A DNA stretch of 64,000 nucleotides from Chionis minor (taxonomy: Eukaryota; Chordata; Aves; Charadriiformes; Chionididae): positions 1 through 64,000 of the forward strand of contig VZSF01011299.1 of assembly GCA_013398295.1 (NCBI GenBank), given 5' to 3'. Shown here piece by piece: positions 1 through 12,820 of the stretch; the first letter of the stretch is position 1, and the number at the start of each line of letters is the position of its first letter. The notes under the pieces are model-generated. The model did not search any database. It was given only the letters and a program-made list of their open reading frames with translations, and was not told the DNA's origin. The position numbers and the translations under genes are program-made.

Positions 1-1540
1 TTATAATATATATTATATATTATGCATGAAAACTGGTTCATTTTTTATCTTCAAATAATGATCATCAAGCTGGTTCATTATTCATCAGAGAAAAATGAAC
101 TCTGTTCATATTCCCAGTTACAGTACATTCCTGCCCTGATCATATACATAGAAGTCCATTGTCTAGATAAATGTCTGATCAAATATGACCAAGCAAACGA
201 ATTTTCTGGAGAATCAGCCTTTTGCTGGAGAATTCTGTTTTTTCAGTTATCAACTCTTAACTATATGTTTTTATCTTGCTGTTTTGTTTTTTTTTTTTCT
301 GGTTACAAACCTAACATAACAGACACAGACCAAAAGTGAAGTGTTGTCGTGATATTGTCATCATACAACTGGCAGCTGGAAATCGAATGTCACAAGAGTA
401 CTGGCCCACTAATCTCCAGGGTCTGAAACCCAAAGATGACAATTAAATGACAGCACTGTTAGCTGTTTTACTAAGACTATTTCACTAGTAACACCAGGTA
501 ATGCACTAATTCCTGCTTCCATCCAACTTCTATTTCTCTGGCTACCACCTGTAAATATATATACCAAATAATTAAAACTCTTCTCCTAAAAGCAATGAGC
601 AAATGTCAGCACAAAAACATAAGAATGAAAAATATTTTTTTTTTTATATAAGTGAAAAATTGATGCTGAGGGACAAGTGAAAACTAGATTTTTTTTTTCA
701 GGATTAGAATATGGGACAGTTTGTCTTAAATATAGATGCTAACATCTCTATTACCAATATTTATACTGTATGCTTTGTATATATTATATACTTTACATTA
801 TAGCCTCATAAATGTCACATATCACTTAAGTTTCTGAATACATTATAGCAAGGTATTTAATCATTTCTGTGATGTAGTGTATTCAGATGTATTAACACGT
901 CCCACACCGAGTTTCATTTTGGTTGCAGGTCCTTTCTGTAGTGGTTGATTTCAGAGATATTCACAAGGGTTTAGTTATATAAATGCATAGTAAACTACTG
1001 TACACATATAGTAAAGGTCATAGGAGGCCTTGGCTGGTGGAGAAGGAGGTGCTAAGAAAAGCAATTGTATCTTTCAGGAGTTTATTTCTCAAAATGGCCT
1101 TCAAGAAATCCTTGTGTTTTTCAGAAGTTAGCTCTATCTTGCAGTAAGAAGCTTGGCCGCACCCAGAAAACAAAGTGGCCACTGTTGTTACCTCTGAGCT
1201 CACAAGTCTTTTTTCCTACCTATGTAAATGCCATTGACAGATATTCATAAAGTTTAGCTCCAGAAGTGATCATAATGTATCCATTACAGACCTGAAGGAC
1301 CTTAATGTAGCCTTCTCTATTGTCTGTCATCTACTAGGGACTTCAGGTCTTTTATTGCTATATACATTCAACAACACAAGACCTGCAGCAGAGGCTGTGC
1401 ATCACGGCTTTGGGGTAAGACAGAGTCTGCCTGGTGGTCTCAAGTAGCAGGAATTTACTTGCAGATCCTGGTGCACAGGAGCATAGGATTAGCAAGAAAT
1501 GCTCAGACATCAAAAAACTGTGTTACCCATCAACAAAAGC

Positions 1541-1618
1541 AAACTGCAATATGACAACACACATTCAAAATCCTGCAATATGACAAAACTGCAATATGAC
1601 AACACACATCCAAAATCC
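1541..1618. repeat. Local tandem duplication, about 45-bp period
   Basis: A 33-bp segment beginning AAACTGCAATATGACAAC at 1541 recurs at 1586 with one C/T difference. Part of the unit (CTGCAATATGACAA) also occurs between them at 1573. This is a small imperfect tandem repeat, not coding. Confidence 0.85.
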
Positions 1619-1781
1619 AAGATCTATCAGTTCTGGATCTACTACAAAATGCTGATTTTTTTTATTCTTTGACACTCTGATTTCTTGAGGAAATTGAGGT
1701 AACCTATAGTGAAGAAGAGAGAAACCTCTGCTTTTATAGTCTTTATATGTATCTTTTATTTTAATGTCCTCAAAGTTGGAA

Positions 1782-2680
1782 ATCATAGGACGGCTGAGGT
1801 TAGAAGGGACCTTAAAGATCATCTAGTTCCAATCCCCCTGCCATGGGCAAGGACACCTCCCACTAGACCAGAGTGCTCATCCAACCCCATCCAACTTGGC
1901 CTTGAAAACTTCCAGGAATGGAGCCTCCACAATTTCCCTGGGCAACCCATTCCAGTGCCTCACCACCCTCACAGTGAATAATTTCTTCTTAATATCTAAT
2001 CTAAACCTCCCCTCTTCCAGTTTGAAGCCATTGCCCCTTGTCCTATCACTAGATGTCCTTGTAAAAGGTCCCTCTCCAGATTTCTTGTATGCCCCTTTCA
2101 GATACTAGGAAGCTGCCATATGAGCTTTCCAGAGCCTTCTCTTCCCCAGTCTGAACACTCCCAACTCTCTCAGCCTGTTCTCATAGCAGAGGTGCTCTAA
2201 CCCTCTGATCATCCTTGTGGCCCTCCTCTGGACTTGCTCCAACAGGTCCATGTCCTTCTTACGTTGTGGGCTCTAGAGCTGGACACAGCACTCCAGGTGG
2301 GGGTCTCATGACAGCAGAGGGGCAGAATCACCTCCCTCGACCTGCCGGCCACGCTTCTTTTGATGCAGCCCAGGATACAGTTGGCCTTCTGGGCTGCGAG
2401 TGCACATTGCCGGCTCATGTTGAACTTTGGATCCACCAACACCCCCAAATCCCTCTCCTCAGAGCTGCTCTTGATCCATTCTCCACCCAGCCTGTATTTG
2501 TGCACGGGATTGCCCCTACCCACATGTAGGACCTTGTGCTTGGCCTTGTTGAACTTCATGAGGTTGGCACGGTCCCACCTCTCAATCCTGTCCAGGTCCC
2601 TCTGGATGGCATCCCTTCCCTCCAGTGTGTCAGTCGCTCCACACAGCTTGCTGTCACCGGTAAACTTGCTGAGGGTGCAA
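1782..2680 (-). mobile_element. CR1 LINE fragment, 5'-truncated, minus orientation
   Basis: The plus strand reads as the reverse complement of an avian CR1 3' end: GAAGGGACCTTAAAGATCAT, then the conserved UTR and the tail of the reverse transcriptase ORF2. On the minus strand, 2209-2559 translates to the ORF2 C-terminal section (HKYRLGGEW, GVLVDPKFNMSRQCALAAQK, ILGCIKRSV). The frame then shifts near 2270-2290 and the rest is carried in another frame. The frameshift and many substitutions show a dead copy. It is about 0.9 kb of an element normally several kb long. CR1 copies usually lack target-site duplications and none was seen. Confidence 0.95.
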
Positions 2681-5600
2681 ATTCAACTGAATATAGATAT
2701 TTACAGTGTGAATGTGTATTTGGGTGAGTTCTTTAGAATCCCCTCGTATTCAAGGAGAGAAACATAGTCTTCTTTGGTGCTACTCATTTCATACTATATG
2801 TTACATCTAAAATCAGTGAGATAGATAAACAGCAGGCTGGAGTTGCCTCTGTATAGTAACGGAGACAAGAGTGAGACATTCAGCTGCAGACAAGTGAACT
2901 AAATGTGACTGGATTAGGCAACATGAATTCAACCTCATTTGTTGGACTATCAGTTGATAATGAGATCAGGTTTATCAAATGTTGATAAATCATTTCTGTA
3001 AGAGCAACAGATCCTGGCTTTGAAATTCTGCAGTATAAATATCACTACCACATTTCCTCAGGCCCAGTTTGTTCTTTCAATGAGGGACCATATAAGCCAA
3101 TACTGATGTCAAAGTTAGTGTAATGCTAAAGAGCATTAAAATTTGCTTATGGGTTGTTTCCAATGTGGACAGTCTACAAAGACTTTCAGAGATATCTAAA
3201 AGATCAGGATATGCTATCAAAGCACATTCTTACTACAACTAAATGACTGTATTAGGAGAATTAGAAATGTGTTTAATATATCTTTTTCTCCTGCTTCTGT
3301 TCAACACGTTAAGCTCTGAGATGAAGACCGTGTTTGTAAGAGGTACTTACATACAAACAAATGTATATTGTAGAATAATACTTCCATTTATGTCTATTTA
3401 CCTTTCCAAAAGTGACAACCAAAGAGGAAAAAAGGAACTTTTCCTTCATTTCACAGTTATCAAAAATTTTTCTCCAGTTGCTGGAAGCTTAAGTCTTCTG
3501 GCTCCCTTCAGCCAGAGAGGTCTACCCTCAAAACAGAGAAGGATTATTAGACATTGTGCTGTTAGAGACAGAGCTGAGCTATTTGGGCATTTTGCACAGC
3601 TTTTGAGTGCTGCAGCTATGTAAAAGTGGACCGCAGTTCTTCTCCCAACCCAAAGTATTACACGCTCTATGCTATGAAGACCTTTTCTGCAGCATGAGGT
3701 AAATTGCAAACACTCATACGCAGTCTGTCTGGAGTACTTACAGCATGCAAGAGAGCTGTACACTGCCCGTTTCAGCCTCAATCTACCACATTGTGCGAAA
3801 TTATGGTAACAAACCTTCATCTGGCATCTGCATGACTTTCAAAAGAGCAGCGGCAGTGATATCAAAAGACACCTTCAGCTGCAGAAGGAGGAGTTCTCAG
3901 TTTGTTCATTTCATGTTAGTTCTCTGCAACTGAAAGACACAATTTCCTATCTAGCACCTTTATACTATTGAAGAAAGACAAAGAAAATATTTGCTCACCA
4001 GTTTTATTTTTGAGGAGTCTATTATTTCCTCAATAGCTACCGACTGTTCTTTCTCCTTCATTTTTCTTTTTCGTTAAACTTGGAAATGATAGCAGGGAGT
4101 GCTAGACAGAAGTTTATGTACACAGGTGAACTTTGAGTCTTCCTTGGACTTTAAGACTAATCTAGTGTAGAATGTGATTGACAAAGCATTTTCATTGATG
4201 TTATGCAGCCTTTTCAAGTTACCCAACCTAAGCAAATGAGGTTGTTAATGTTTACTCTGGCCCTTTCTCTAAAATGGTTTTGAACTTTAGCAGATTTTAT
4301 AAACTTATAAAGATTGCCAAATGACACCAGTGTTCACTAAATAAAAAATACTCATGACTATGCAGCAGGGGGCTGCCTAGATCAGCAATACTATATGCAC
4401 CTCTAATGGAAATCTGGTTTTACTTCATGATTGAATAATCACAGCAATTATTGAATAAAATGCTTTGGAGGATACCTATTGAATTTCTTTTTTCTGTATG
4501 ATTTCTGGGAATGGGACAGACAGCAGGTTTTGTCATCCATACAGATGGTAACCATCAGTATTTGACAAATAATTAATACAAATACAAATTATTAATGCCA
4601 TGATGAGAAACCGTGACCTCAAAGACCTTGTAATAGCAGTGAGATTTTGCAGACAGACTGCACTGTGCTTTTATCAATAAATAGTGTCTCCATGAAATCA
4701 AATGCAGAGTTAACAGATTTAATCAGAACTTTATACTAGCTGTAGTTAGCAGAATCATAAAGATTAGAGAAGGAAAACATCTATCCTGTCCTGTCCTGAT
4801 CTAACCTCTAGTCCATGCCTGTACAACACAAGTTTTTTTCAATTATCAAAGGAGCCAACCAAATACAAGTGAGCCACAGGGCAACTGAGGATTTCCTCCA
4901 TCAGCTGTTTTCCTGCAAGAGTGTCAGCAGTGGAGCAATCCCAATGGAATCGACTCCCAGGTGGACTGGAAGTAGACTGTAGCTCCTGATCTTAGTGACA
5001 CGGTGTGCTGTGAACGTATGAAATGAAGCGATGCAAGGGAAGCAGCGAAGCCTCGCAGGACCCCTCAAGAGGTGACCTATTGCAGGGCAGTGCCTTTGCA
5101 CAGCCCTCCCGGCGCTGCCACCATTCCCTACGCCCTGGCATCAAACAGCTGGAAAAACCCCTGCTTTTTAGCATGCCCAGCTGCTTTTTCTTCCCCTCTC
5201 TGTTAGCAGTTCCTCTGTCTCCCAGTCTTTACACCCACTCAGTTACAGAGGTCTTTTAATGATTTCACTAGAGACCCCTTTATCTTACAGTCACTTGAGT
5301 TCTTGGAGAGGGAGCAAAGCAGATGTGAAAGCTGACAAGACTCTCTCCACACCTTCCTACTGGCAAGCTCATTCAGGGAAATACTTCAAGATAAAGTTTC
5401 TTAAATATTATGAATAAATCAACATAGAAACATTTTTTTCTTGGTTCTGTTTACTACTGGCCATGGTAAAAAAACAACGAAAAGGTTTTCCATGGAGAAG
5501 CTTTCTGTTTTCTCCCAAGCAATCCAAAAGGAACTGCTCATTTTGATTAGTCGTTCCATACCTACTACTCCAGTGAGAGTGAGCCCACCAGATACAACAG

Positions 5601-8600
5601 ATCACCAGTTGGGCCACTGTGGTGGATTTTTTGAAGTCCAGTTGCTCTGCCCCAAGCACTACTCGGCACTACGTCTTAGCTCTCACCAGCAGCCATCTAA
5701 TAGCTGCAGAGCTTCTCTCCCTGGGCTTCTTCAAGAATACTTTTGAAAGCTCTTGTTTTCTTCTGCACCAGAACAAAAGACAGGTTAGAATCCTTGGAAA
5801 CATTTACAAAATCAAATTATTTTCTGGCCTGTCCCACCCAGCACGGTGCAAAAGAAGCCTGTGCCCTTGCAGAATATTAATATCCTCTCATTTTATTCTC
5901 ATTTCAAGCCAGTCAATCTCATAATGCTTTTGATGTAAATTTTAGTGGACTGCATGTCAAGTAGAGGATATTACCTCAGTAGCTGTTCAGTGATTATCTG
6001 GGCTATATCAGTTATTCCTGATTCAAAGTACTGGAAAAATGCCAAATGTTTTCACAGAGATCACTGTTGTGCTTGCTAAATTGCTGGGTTTTCTGGTGAG
6101 TCCTAGGGCTGTATACATATGCTAGCAAAACAAAGCAACATTTAGTAACAAGCAGAGGTTCACTAGGTCACACACCGTCAAATCCAACCCTGAAAAGCAC
6201 AGGGATCCTATTTTTTTAACTCTGCCCTTTGCTGATTCTCTTCACTGTGACTAATGCTCTCCTCCCTTGATGTAGCTTGTTTCTTAAACTTCCCTTTTTC
6301 AGCTATTAAAAGAAATGTAGATGACAGAAGTTCTTTTTAGAACTTGCCCCAAACTTTTAATGTTAATGTCATATATGCTTTACATTAGCAGACCCTCACA
6401 CCTACATTTCCCATGTTCTGAGCATTTGGAAGTTAATAAACTTTAAATTTGTTACAGAATGCGAATAGATTGTGAGGATTTTGAATAAGAATGAAGTCTG
6501 ATAAAAATGAAAAACATTTACTTTTCAAATGTCTGTCACCATATCTGACATACGTAACATTATTTAGCTCATACTCACATATTTTTCGTTTCATTTTTTC
6601 AATGATTCCTTTAAAGTCAGGAAGAAACCTATCGCTCCTAATACGGTATTCAGAGAAGAAACTGATTTCTTACAATGCAAATAAATATGTTGCTGTCTGT
6701 TAATAAAGAGTTTCATAAGACTAAATTATTGTGACAAGGAAAAATGACTTTAAATTGGTGTCATCTTCAAGCTTTCTTTACTAAATCTGACCTTCTCCAT
6801 GGAGAACCAATAATTTTCATCAAGTGATAGCTCATAAGAGTAATTATGACTTGATTTCAGCTATGTTTTTTGGGCAAAGATATAACCGAGTATACAAATA
6901 TTTTCAGAAGAATCGAGACCTCTTGCATATAGGGGGGGCCTAGTCTTAAATTTTAACTTAACTTCTAAAAAATAATTATAATAAGTAGGTTTCTACAATC
7001 ACAGTACTGTTAAAAGCAATAGAAACAGCCAGATAATTCCCTACTTTGAGCAACTCTTAAGTTGCCGCCCAAAACCTGAGAGTTTTGTAAAATTATGAAT
7101 TTGGGACCAAACATACAAAAAGCCAGACAATCTACTCTTCAGAACCTGTAATAATTTTAATGAGAGATGGAGAGATGTTCTTGTTTTCACTTCTCTGATT
7201 CTACTAATGCATTACTGTAATTCATTAATTCAGGGTCAGACAATGAGCCTCTGAGCAATTATTCACATGAGTAGTCTCACAGAATTCAATGTCCTCATTT
7301 AATGTGCCATTAAAGTGGTACATGGGTGCATCTAACTAAAGCAAACATTAATTCACTGCAACCCATAACAGGTAGCCCTGCAAAGCCTCTAATCTCAGCC
7401 ACTCTCTGTGGAGAAAAATGAGAAAAGAAAATGACTTTATGAATTTGGCTTATTCAAGAAAAGATTTTCCTGAAAAAAACTCAAAAACCTACCCTTAGAC
7501 CATATTCAGAAAACAGGAGACTCAGGTTTTTTTCAGAATTTTAGAGAGACGACTTTGCACAGTTTGGACAAATTCAGGGCAGTGCCAAGAAGGGAAAAAT
7601 CTAAGACGTAATGCTGAAAATGCTTAAGCATTACACTGGAGAAGTGTAAGGAGGAAGCACACACCGAATCAGCCAGGGACATGGGCATTTCAGTCTCACT
7701 TGGGGTCTCGCTTACTCTACGTTGATGACAGCCACCATAGCCAGGCACCTTGTGCAAGAAGAACATGAGAAGTAATATGAATCTCCATTTAGGTACAGAA
7801 CAACCCCAGTTCCTCTTCTGAGGGGTATTAAAAGTTCTCTCATTCCTGGTCATGTCTCCTATTCCAACACTGTTGTAATATATGCATTTTTAACACAGAT
7901 AATATGTCATTACATTTAATGCAATGTTTTAAAGAATATATTTTCTACCTGCCTCTCTGTCTTTCTTTGTTGCACAGCTTATGACAAAAATTTTGCAGGC
8001 AGGTTTAGGATGTTGCTTGAAAAGTGCCATAAACCCCCGAGTCACAAGCTAAATGCTTGAATCCGCCTCCATCTGCCCATTTATTCCATATATTTTTGGA
8101 CTACACATTGCCAAAAGAGAAGATGGGAGAGGCAGAGACACTGCTTGACTGCCTCCACGCTGGCGCAGGTCCCATGCGTTGTTGAAGGCAGGCTTCATTT
8201 TGCCATGGTATTGCACAGAAAGGTTTGGAAATGCATGCTATTCCCTGGCTTACCTAGCAGCCTAGTGACCTCCTCAGAACAAAAAAAAAAATCTAAACAC
8301 AATTACCTGGCCCCACAGGCATTTCAGGAGTCTCAAGTCTTTGCAAGTAAGATGCCAGCCAGGCCTAAAAGTCACCGTGTATTTCCTTGCTCGTCAAGAA
8401 TAGGGTATTCAGTACATTTTAGAGAGATATGTCCTTCATGGCTGAAGATAAAGGCTAATGAGGCTGGAATTAGCATAGATTAACATCATCCAGTTTTAAA
8501 AGGTGTTGAGGGAGTGTGAGTCTAATCCAAAACCCAGAATTCATGCCTCTCATCACCATCCCACGGTACCACACCTTCAGGATCCTCCCCTGCCTCATGT

Positions 8601-8701
8601 TAATTTGAGCCAAAATATTAATTCACTCCCCAGGGAGCATTTCTTTGCTATGTTCTGTACTGAGATATGTATAAATCAGACAGACTGTATTAGTTCTGTG
8701 G

Positions 8702-8719
8702 CTGGCATGCAAATGCCAG
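8702..8719. repeat. Short perfect inverted repeat containing an octamer motif
   Basis: Seven-base arms (CTGGCAT / ATGCCAG) flank a four-base loop, and ATGCAAAT, the POU-factor octamer, spans the centre at 8707-8714. This could be a regulatory site in the TFEC intron, but a short motif of this kind is also expected by chance. Confidence 0.4.
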
Positions 8720-9532
8720 GTATTCATGGAACTATTAATTGCCATTAACACCGGACTGCGTAGTGGGCAACACAGAGGCATAGAGATCTTATCTCCTAAT
8801 GTATTTTTGTAGCCAGTGATGTTCTGTAGTCAGAAAAAGATGTTCCTCCAGTGGGTGATTAAGAGCAAGCACCTGATTCTATATTCTGAAATGAACTTTG
8901 TAGACTGTCAAAGCCTGTGAAAATCCTGCAGCCTTCACCAGAGTGAAGTCTCCCTTTATCAGTACCCATTTTAAGGCCCTGAGGACAAAATCAGTGGAAA
9001 AATGTTCCCAGGATAAATTAGGGTTGAGAGAACAAAGAACACCTCTTCTATAAATTGTGCTGCATTACAGTTATTGATAGGTGTTATTTTCACAAATACT
9101 AATGCTCTATGCACTGTTTCGTCCAGAAAAGGCCCATCATTTCCTCTTCAAATGTGTAATGAATACGGAAAAGTATGTAGTCTCTGTTAATCCTCTGTTA
9201 TTTCTTTACAAAAAGATATTACAAAATTACAACAGTTTGTTGCTCTTCGTATCCATAGTCCTGCATGGGAATTAGTACCTCCAGTGGGTTATGCACTGGA
9301 CTCGGTCTTGGCTAGAAGCACAAATGTTAATCAGACCACTTAAAACGGCTATGTCCCACAACGTTGGAACCCTTTCCTGTAATATTTCTTGATAAAAACA
9401 CAAACAACTGAAGAGAAAGGAGAATAATCCACTGATAGTACTGTTTTAGCCTCTGAAGGGTGATGCGTTCTTGAAGCACTCAATGAAATTCTCTATTATA
9501 AACAGCAAGACAAAATTCCACAAAATACTCAC

Positions 9533-9628
9533 AGTTCTTTGCATTAGTAGAGGAGTTTCAGAACAACCTATCCCTTCATCATTAAAACTTGATTCCATAT
9601 TGATTATGTCTTCAATCACCTCTTCCAT
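9533..9628 (-). CDS. TFEC: TFEC acidic activation domain exon (32 codons)
   Basis: This 96-nt minus-strand exon starts MEEVIEDIINMESSFNDEG and ends LLMQRT. It is the counterpart of the MITF exon MDDVIDDIISLESS, the acidic amphipathic activation helix that contacts p300/CBP, and it has the same length of 32 codons. The TFEC-specific ending LLMQRT separates it from MITF. The acceptor is TTTTATCAG just above 9628 and the donor is GTGAGT at 9527-9532. Both ends are phase 0, so it joins in frame to the exon at 11934-12185 across a 2,305-bp intron. Its first codon is ATG, and an internal start here is possible, but the upstream exon is open and in frame. The next expected exon (the linker before the bHLH) was looked for down to base 1 and not seen. 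Confidence 0.93.
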
Positions 9629-11933
9629 CTGATAAAATAATATTTTAAGACCAATAATTACAAATAATAATGGAAACAATGTTATTCTTAAAAGAGAGAG
9701 GGAATAATCTTGAGTATTTATTACATCAATAAAACTGAATTTCAGAAGATCATATTTTAAAATTCAAATAATTCAAGCACTTTTACACTATAGCCACATT
9801 TTTTTACTTCTTGTGAAAACAGTTGTGGTTTAGCAAGTTACTTCTTTCCTGCCAAACACCAGCCCATTCCCCTTTTTTAATCCCTTATTGCAACACCAAG
9901 ATCAGATGACAGGGCCGCTTTGCTGAGCTGTAACCGGGATCTATTGCCCTCGTCAAATGTGTCATATCCACAGTGTGGGGCTGCACTGGTGCAGGAAGGC
10001 TGAAAGGAACCTGTGGGTCTGCAAGAGCGTGAGTCGCTCCAGGTTTGGTGTTACACGCTGCTCTCGAGGTTCAGCAGGCAGACGTTTGTGCTGTGTCTGG
10101 CAGTACACTGGATACTTCTCCAGCCAGCCTTCTGGTCCCACTTTTGTTCTAATTTCAATCAAAAGCTGCTGAAGCAGATGGAATAGCTAATTAATTACTT
10201 GGGATGAAGCAGTGAAGCCTTTGCAGACGTGTAGACATATATAGATTTGGACAAGGTACAGCATGAGTTTTCAACAATAATTTTCATCTGGTTCTGTTCA
10301 CAAAATAACTTTGGGAAACATCTCATGATGAACCTGCCACTGTTAACTCCACTGTCTGCAGGAGCAGATGACTCATGTTCTGAGGCTTTTCAAGCAGCCC
10401 TTGGGAGCCATCTGAAGAGCTGTGGCTGATGGAAATGCAGAGGGTCCTACGCAATGAAAGAAAATGTCACACAGGCCAGGGACCATTCAACACAGACCTT
10501 TAGACCACCTGGCCCAGCACAGCTCTCATAGCAGCAGTCCTCTCCCTCTCCAAAAACCAGACACGTGCTGTCCGAGGAGTTGTGCCTGCACTTATTTTGG
10601 GAAAGTCCTATCTGGGCCAAAAGGACGCCAGGAAATGCCAGCAATTAGACAACATGAATGAATACAGTTCAGTGCACCAACCTGCATGTTCACTACTAAT
10701 TATCTACTAATATACCTACGGCCTACACTGAACCAGGGGGCACATCTGCAACTAGGAAATTGCAGTGTGCCAGTCACTTCCCTGAGGCTCTGGGAGGGGA
10801 CTATCCAAATTATTGGAATGTTGCCCACAAGGACTTTGGCCTGCGCCAACTATCACTCTCCCAGTCATCCCCACGCACAGTTGAGGAGAGTGGTTTACAA
10901 GCAGCCGTCTGGCTCTGGAGGACAGAGAGTGGTGCCAGGGCGGCCATCGGTTGTTCCTGGTCAGACACCCAACGTGCCCGAGAATGGTTCCAGCGCGTGG
11001 TACTTGCCAGCCCAGAGGTGACCACAGAGGCCTCCACAAAGCCCTCTAAAAAAATCTTTGCAGAATAGCGGCTCCAGTAATCCATAGACCTGACATAAAA
11101 TGTCAGTTGTCAGTGCCGAAGGAATAGAGGGGCCTCGGATGAGCTCCCCGGGAAGTGGTGCTGGGTTTATTTTTCTCCTCTCTAAGTCTCCTCCACTTAG
11201 CTGCATAGCATCCAAACACTCAAATGGGTCGCAGTGTATTTGTGAGATTCCTCTGTTCTCTTAAAGCCAACATGTTATACAGCATCTCCATTTCTTATTT
11301 CTGTAGGAATTCCCCTTTTACCTAATAAGCACTCTCTCTTGAAATCTATTGAAGTATTAAAGGCCATAATGATCTACATCTCACACTGGCTGAGAATCTG
11401 ACATTGTATAATAGCTGTACCTCTATTAAAATCAATGGTGGCACTAAAGTTAGCATATCTACACCAATTTACCCAAGATAACCCATATATAAATATATCG
11501 GCTAACTGAAAAATGAATGAGCGATTCTTTCAGTTACATCTTTGAGGTAACCCGTATTTAACTTTGTTATGCAGCTAGGATAATACTTTTAGACAGAAAT
11601 AACTCTCATCTGAAAAAAAAAAATTTGCATTGCAAAGTACATATTCAAAAACTGTACAGCAATATATGGCACACAGGTAAAAAGATGCAGCAGTACATTT
11701 TAACCGGCAGTATTTTAGAAGCCTGATCATGCAATAAGCTATTCACAGGCATTCAAGGGAATCACCCATGTAATCCAAAAGGTGCAAATGCTGCAACTGA
11801 AGGCCCCATGAGAGTAAAGAAAGTCATGTCTTGCCCACTACCAATACAGTGTGGGTCATGTAACATTTTTGAAGAAGTATGCGAAGCCCATTTACCCATT
11901 CCTTCCCCATTCCTTTCACCAGCCCAGCCCTAC
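9629..11933 (-). other. TFEC: TFEC intron between the two coding exons
   Basis: The intron is defined by the donor GTAGGG next to 11934 and the acceptor CAG next to 9629. It holds no recognised repeat. The part from about 10380 to 11215 is richer in G+C than its surroundings and has overlapping ORFs of 84-111 codons in several frames on both strands. None matches a family I know, and no exon could be defined. Mammalian TFEC has about three extra residues at this junction, which could come from a small exon or a different donor. I found no such exon. Confidence 0.8.
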
Positions 11934-12185
11934 CGCATTTTCATGTTCTCCTCCAAGGGCCAGCAGCTTGGTAATGGGGCTTTCTGGTGTGCCAATGTCG
12001 CTGACAGGAGGCATGTGTCCGTTTCTTAAAATGGAGGTCACTCCCACCGGCTGGATTGTGTGGGAGTGGGACAGGGAGAGTGTCTGGCTGGACAGCTTGG
12101 TGTCGAGGGTCACGTACTGCTTCACCTGGTGCCTCTGGCTTTGCTGTATGTGGTATCTTGACTGATTTTCCAGTTGTGTTTGTAC
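11934..12185 (-). CDS. TFEC: TFEC internal coding exon, MiT-family N-terminal segment (84 codons)
   Basis: TFEC is a nuclear bHLH-leucine zipper factor of the MITF/TFEB/TFE3/TFEC family that binds E-box or M-box DNA as homo- or heterodimers. Read on the minus strand, this 252-nt exon opens with VQTQLEN and continues through YHIQQSQRHQVKQY, the block that begins the matching exon in MITF and TFE3. It then carries VTLD and ends with SPITKLLALGGEHENA, which resembles TFEC (NPLTKLLAIG in the mammalian protein, from memory) more than MITF. A pyrimidine-rich tract and CAG precede it at 12186. The donor GTAGGG at 11928-11933 follows codon 84 and leaves phase 0. Residue 69 is a Ser-Pro at the position of the ERK-site SP in MITF. 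The residue aligned with the human TFEC start Met is Val, so translation must begin in an upstream exon not identified here. MITF is unlikely because the C-terminal half is TFEC-like. Confidence 0.93.
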
Positions 12186-12743
12186 CTGGGAAGGAATGGA
12201 AATAATTGCTAAGTTTCAAGTTACTGGTACCAGTATTTGTCCATATGCTCACTTAAAAACTTCAAAACAATAGATTCAGCTTTAGTAACACTTGGATAGA
12301 ATTATCATTAACCTTAAATCTTTTTTCTTCCAGTTTTGCACCCTTACACATTCTTTATTTGTATACTATTTTCCCCTAACACAGCTGAATAAACCTTCTG
12401 AATAATTATCAAAGAAACGTAGAATTAAAAAAGATAAACATGATCCTAAGAAAAGACCAAAATTATGCTACACATTTTTCTGTTCTCATTTAAGAACAAT
12501 CTCTGTTGAAATCACTGATCATTACAATCAAATCTACAAGTATATATGTACTGTAAAATTAATATCACAGTATATTTACTCTTTTGCACTTGAAAGAGTA
12601 AATAAATGTATAAAGAAAACCATGATGTAGCTAACTTGAAATAACATCAACAGCAGCAGACATTCACTCATACCTAAATCCACATTTGGCTCACCTTGTA
12701 ATAAGTACAGTCGGTTAAATGAGGCATTGGTGCACTTTTGGGG

Positions 12744-12820
12744 AAAAAAAACAAACCAAAACAAAAAAAACCCCCAAAAAAACTAACCAAAAAAACCCCT
12801 AAACACAAAAACCCACAACA
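12744..12820. repeat. A/C-rich low-complexity tract
   Basis: Runs of A (5-8) alternate with C runs of 2-5, for example AAAAAAAACCCCCAAAAAAA. It resembles the tract at 58041-58110 and may be an expanded poly-A-like sequence. Confidence 0.8.

Larger units (their letters stand above)
1..9532 (-). other. TFEC: TFEC intron 3' of the activation exon (continues off the window)
   Basis: This is non-coding, AT-rich sequence. I looked on the minus strand for the TFEC linker, basic region, helix-loop-helix and zipper exons and found none, so the intron is probably longer than 9.5 kb. It contains a CR1 fragment at 1782-2680, a local tandem duplication at 1541-1618 and scattered short homopolymers. The open frames here (for example the minus-strand 7533-7853) look like chance. 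Confidence 0.6.

Noticed and set aside
4740..4815. Segment starting AGAATCATAAAGATTAGAGA that recalls a CR1 3' end
   Set aside because: The match breaks down after about 35 bases and lacks the conserved GGAAGGGACC block.
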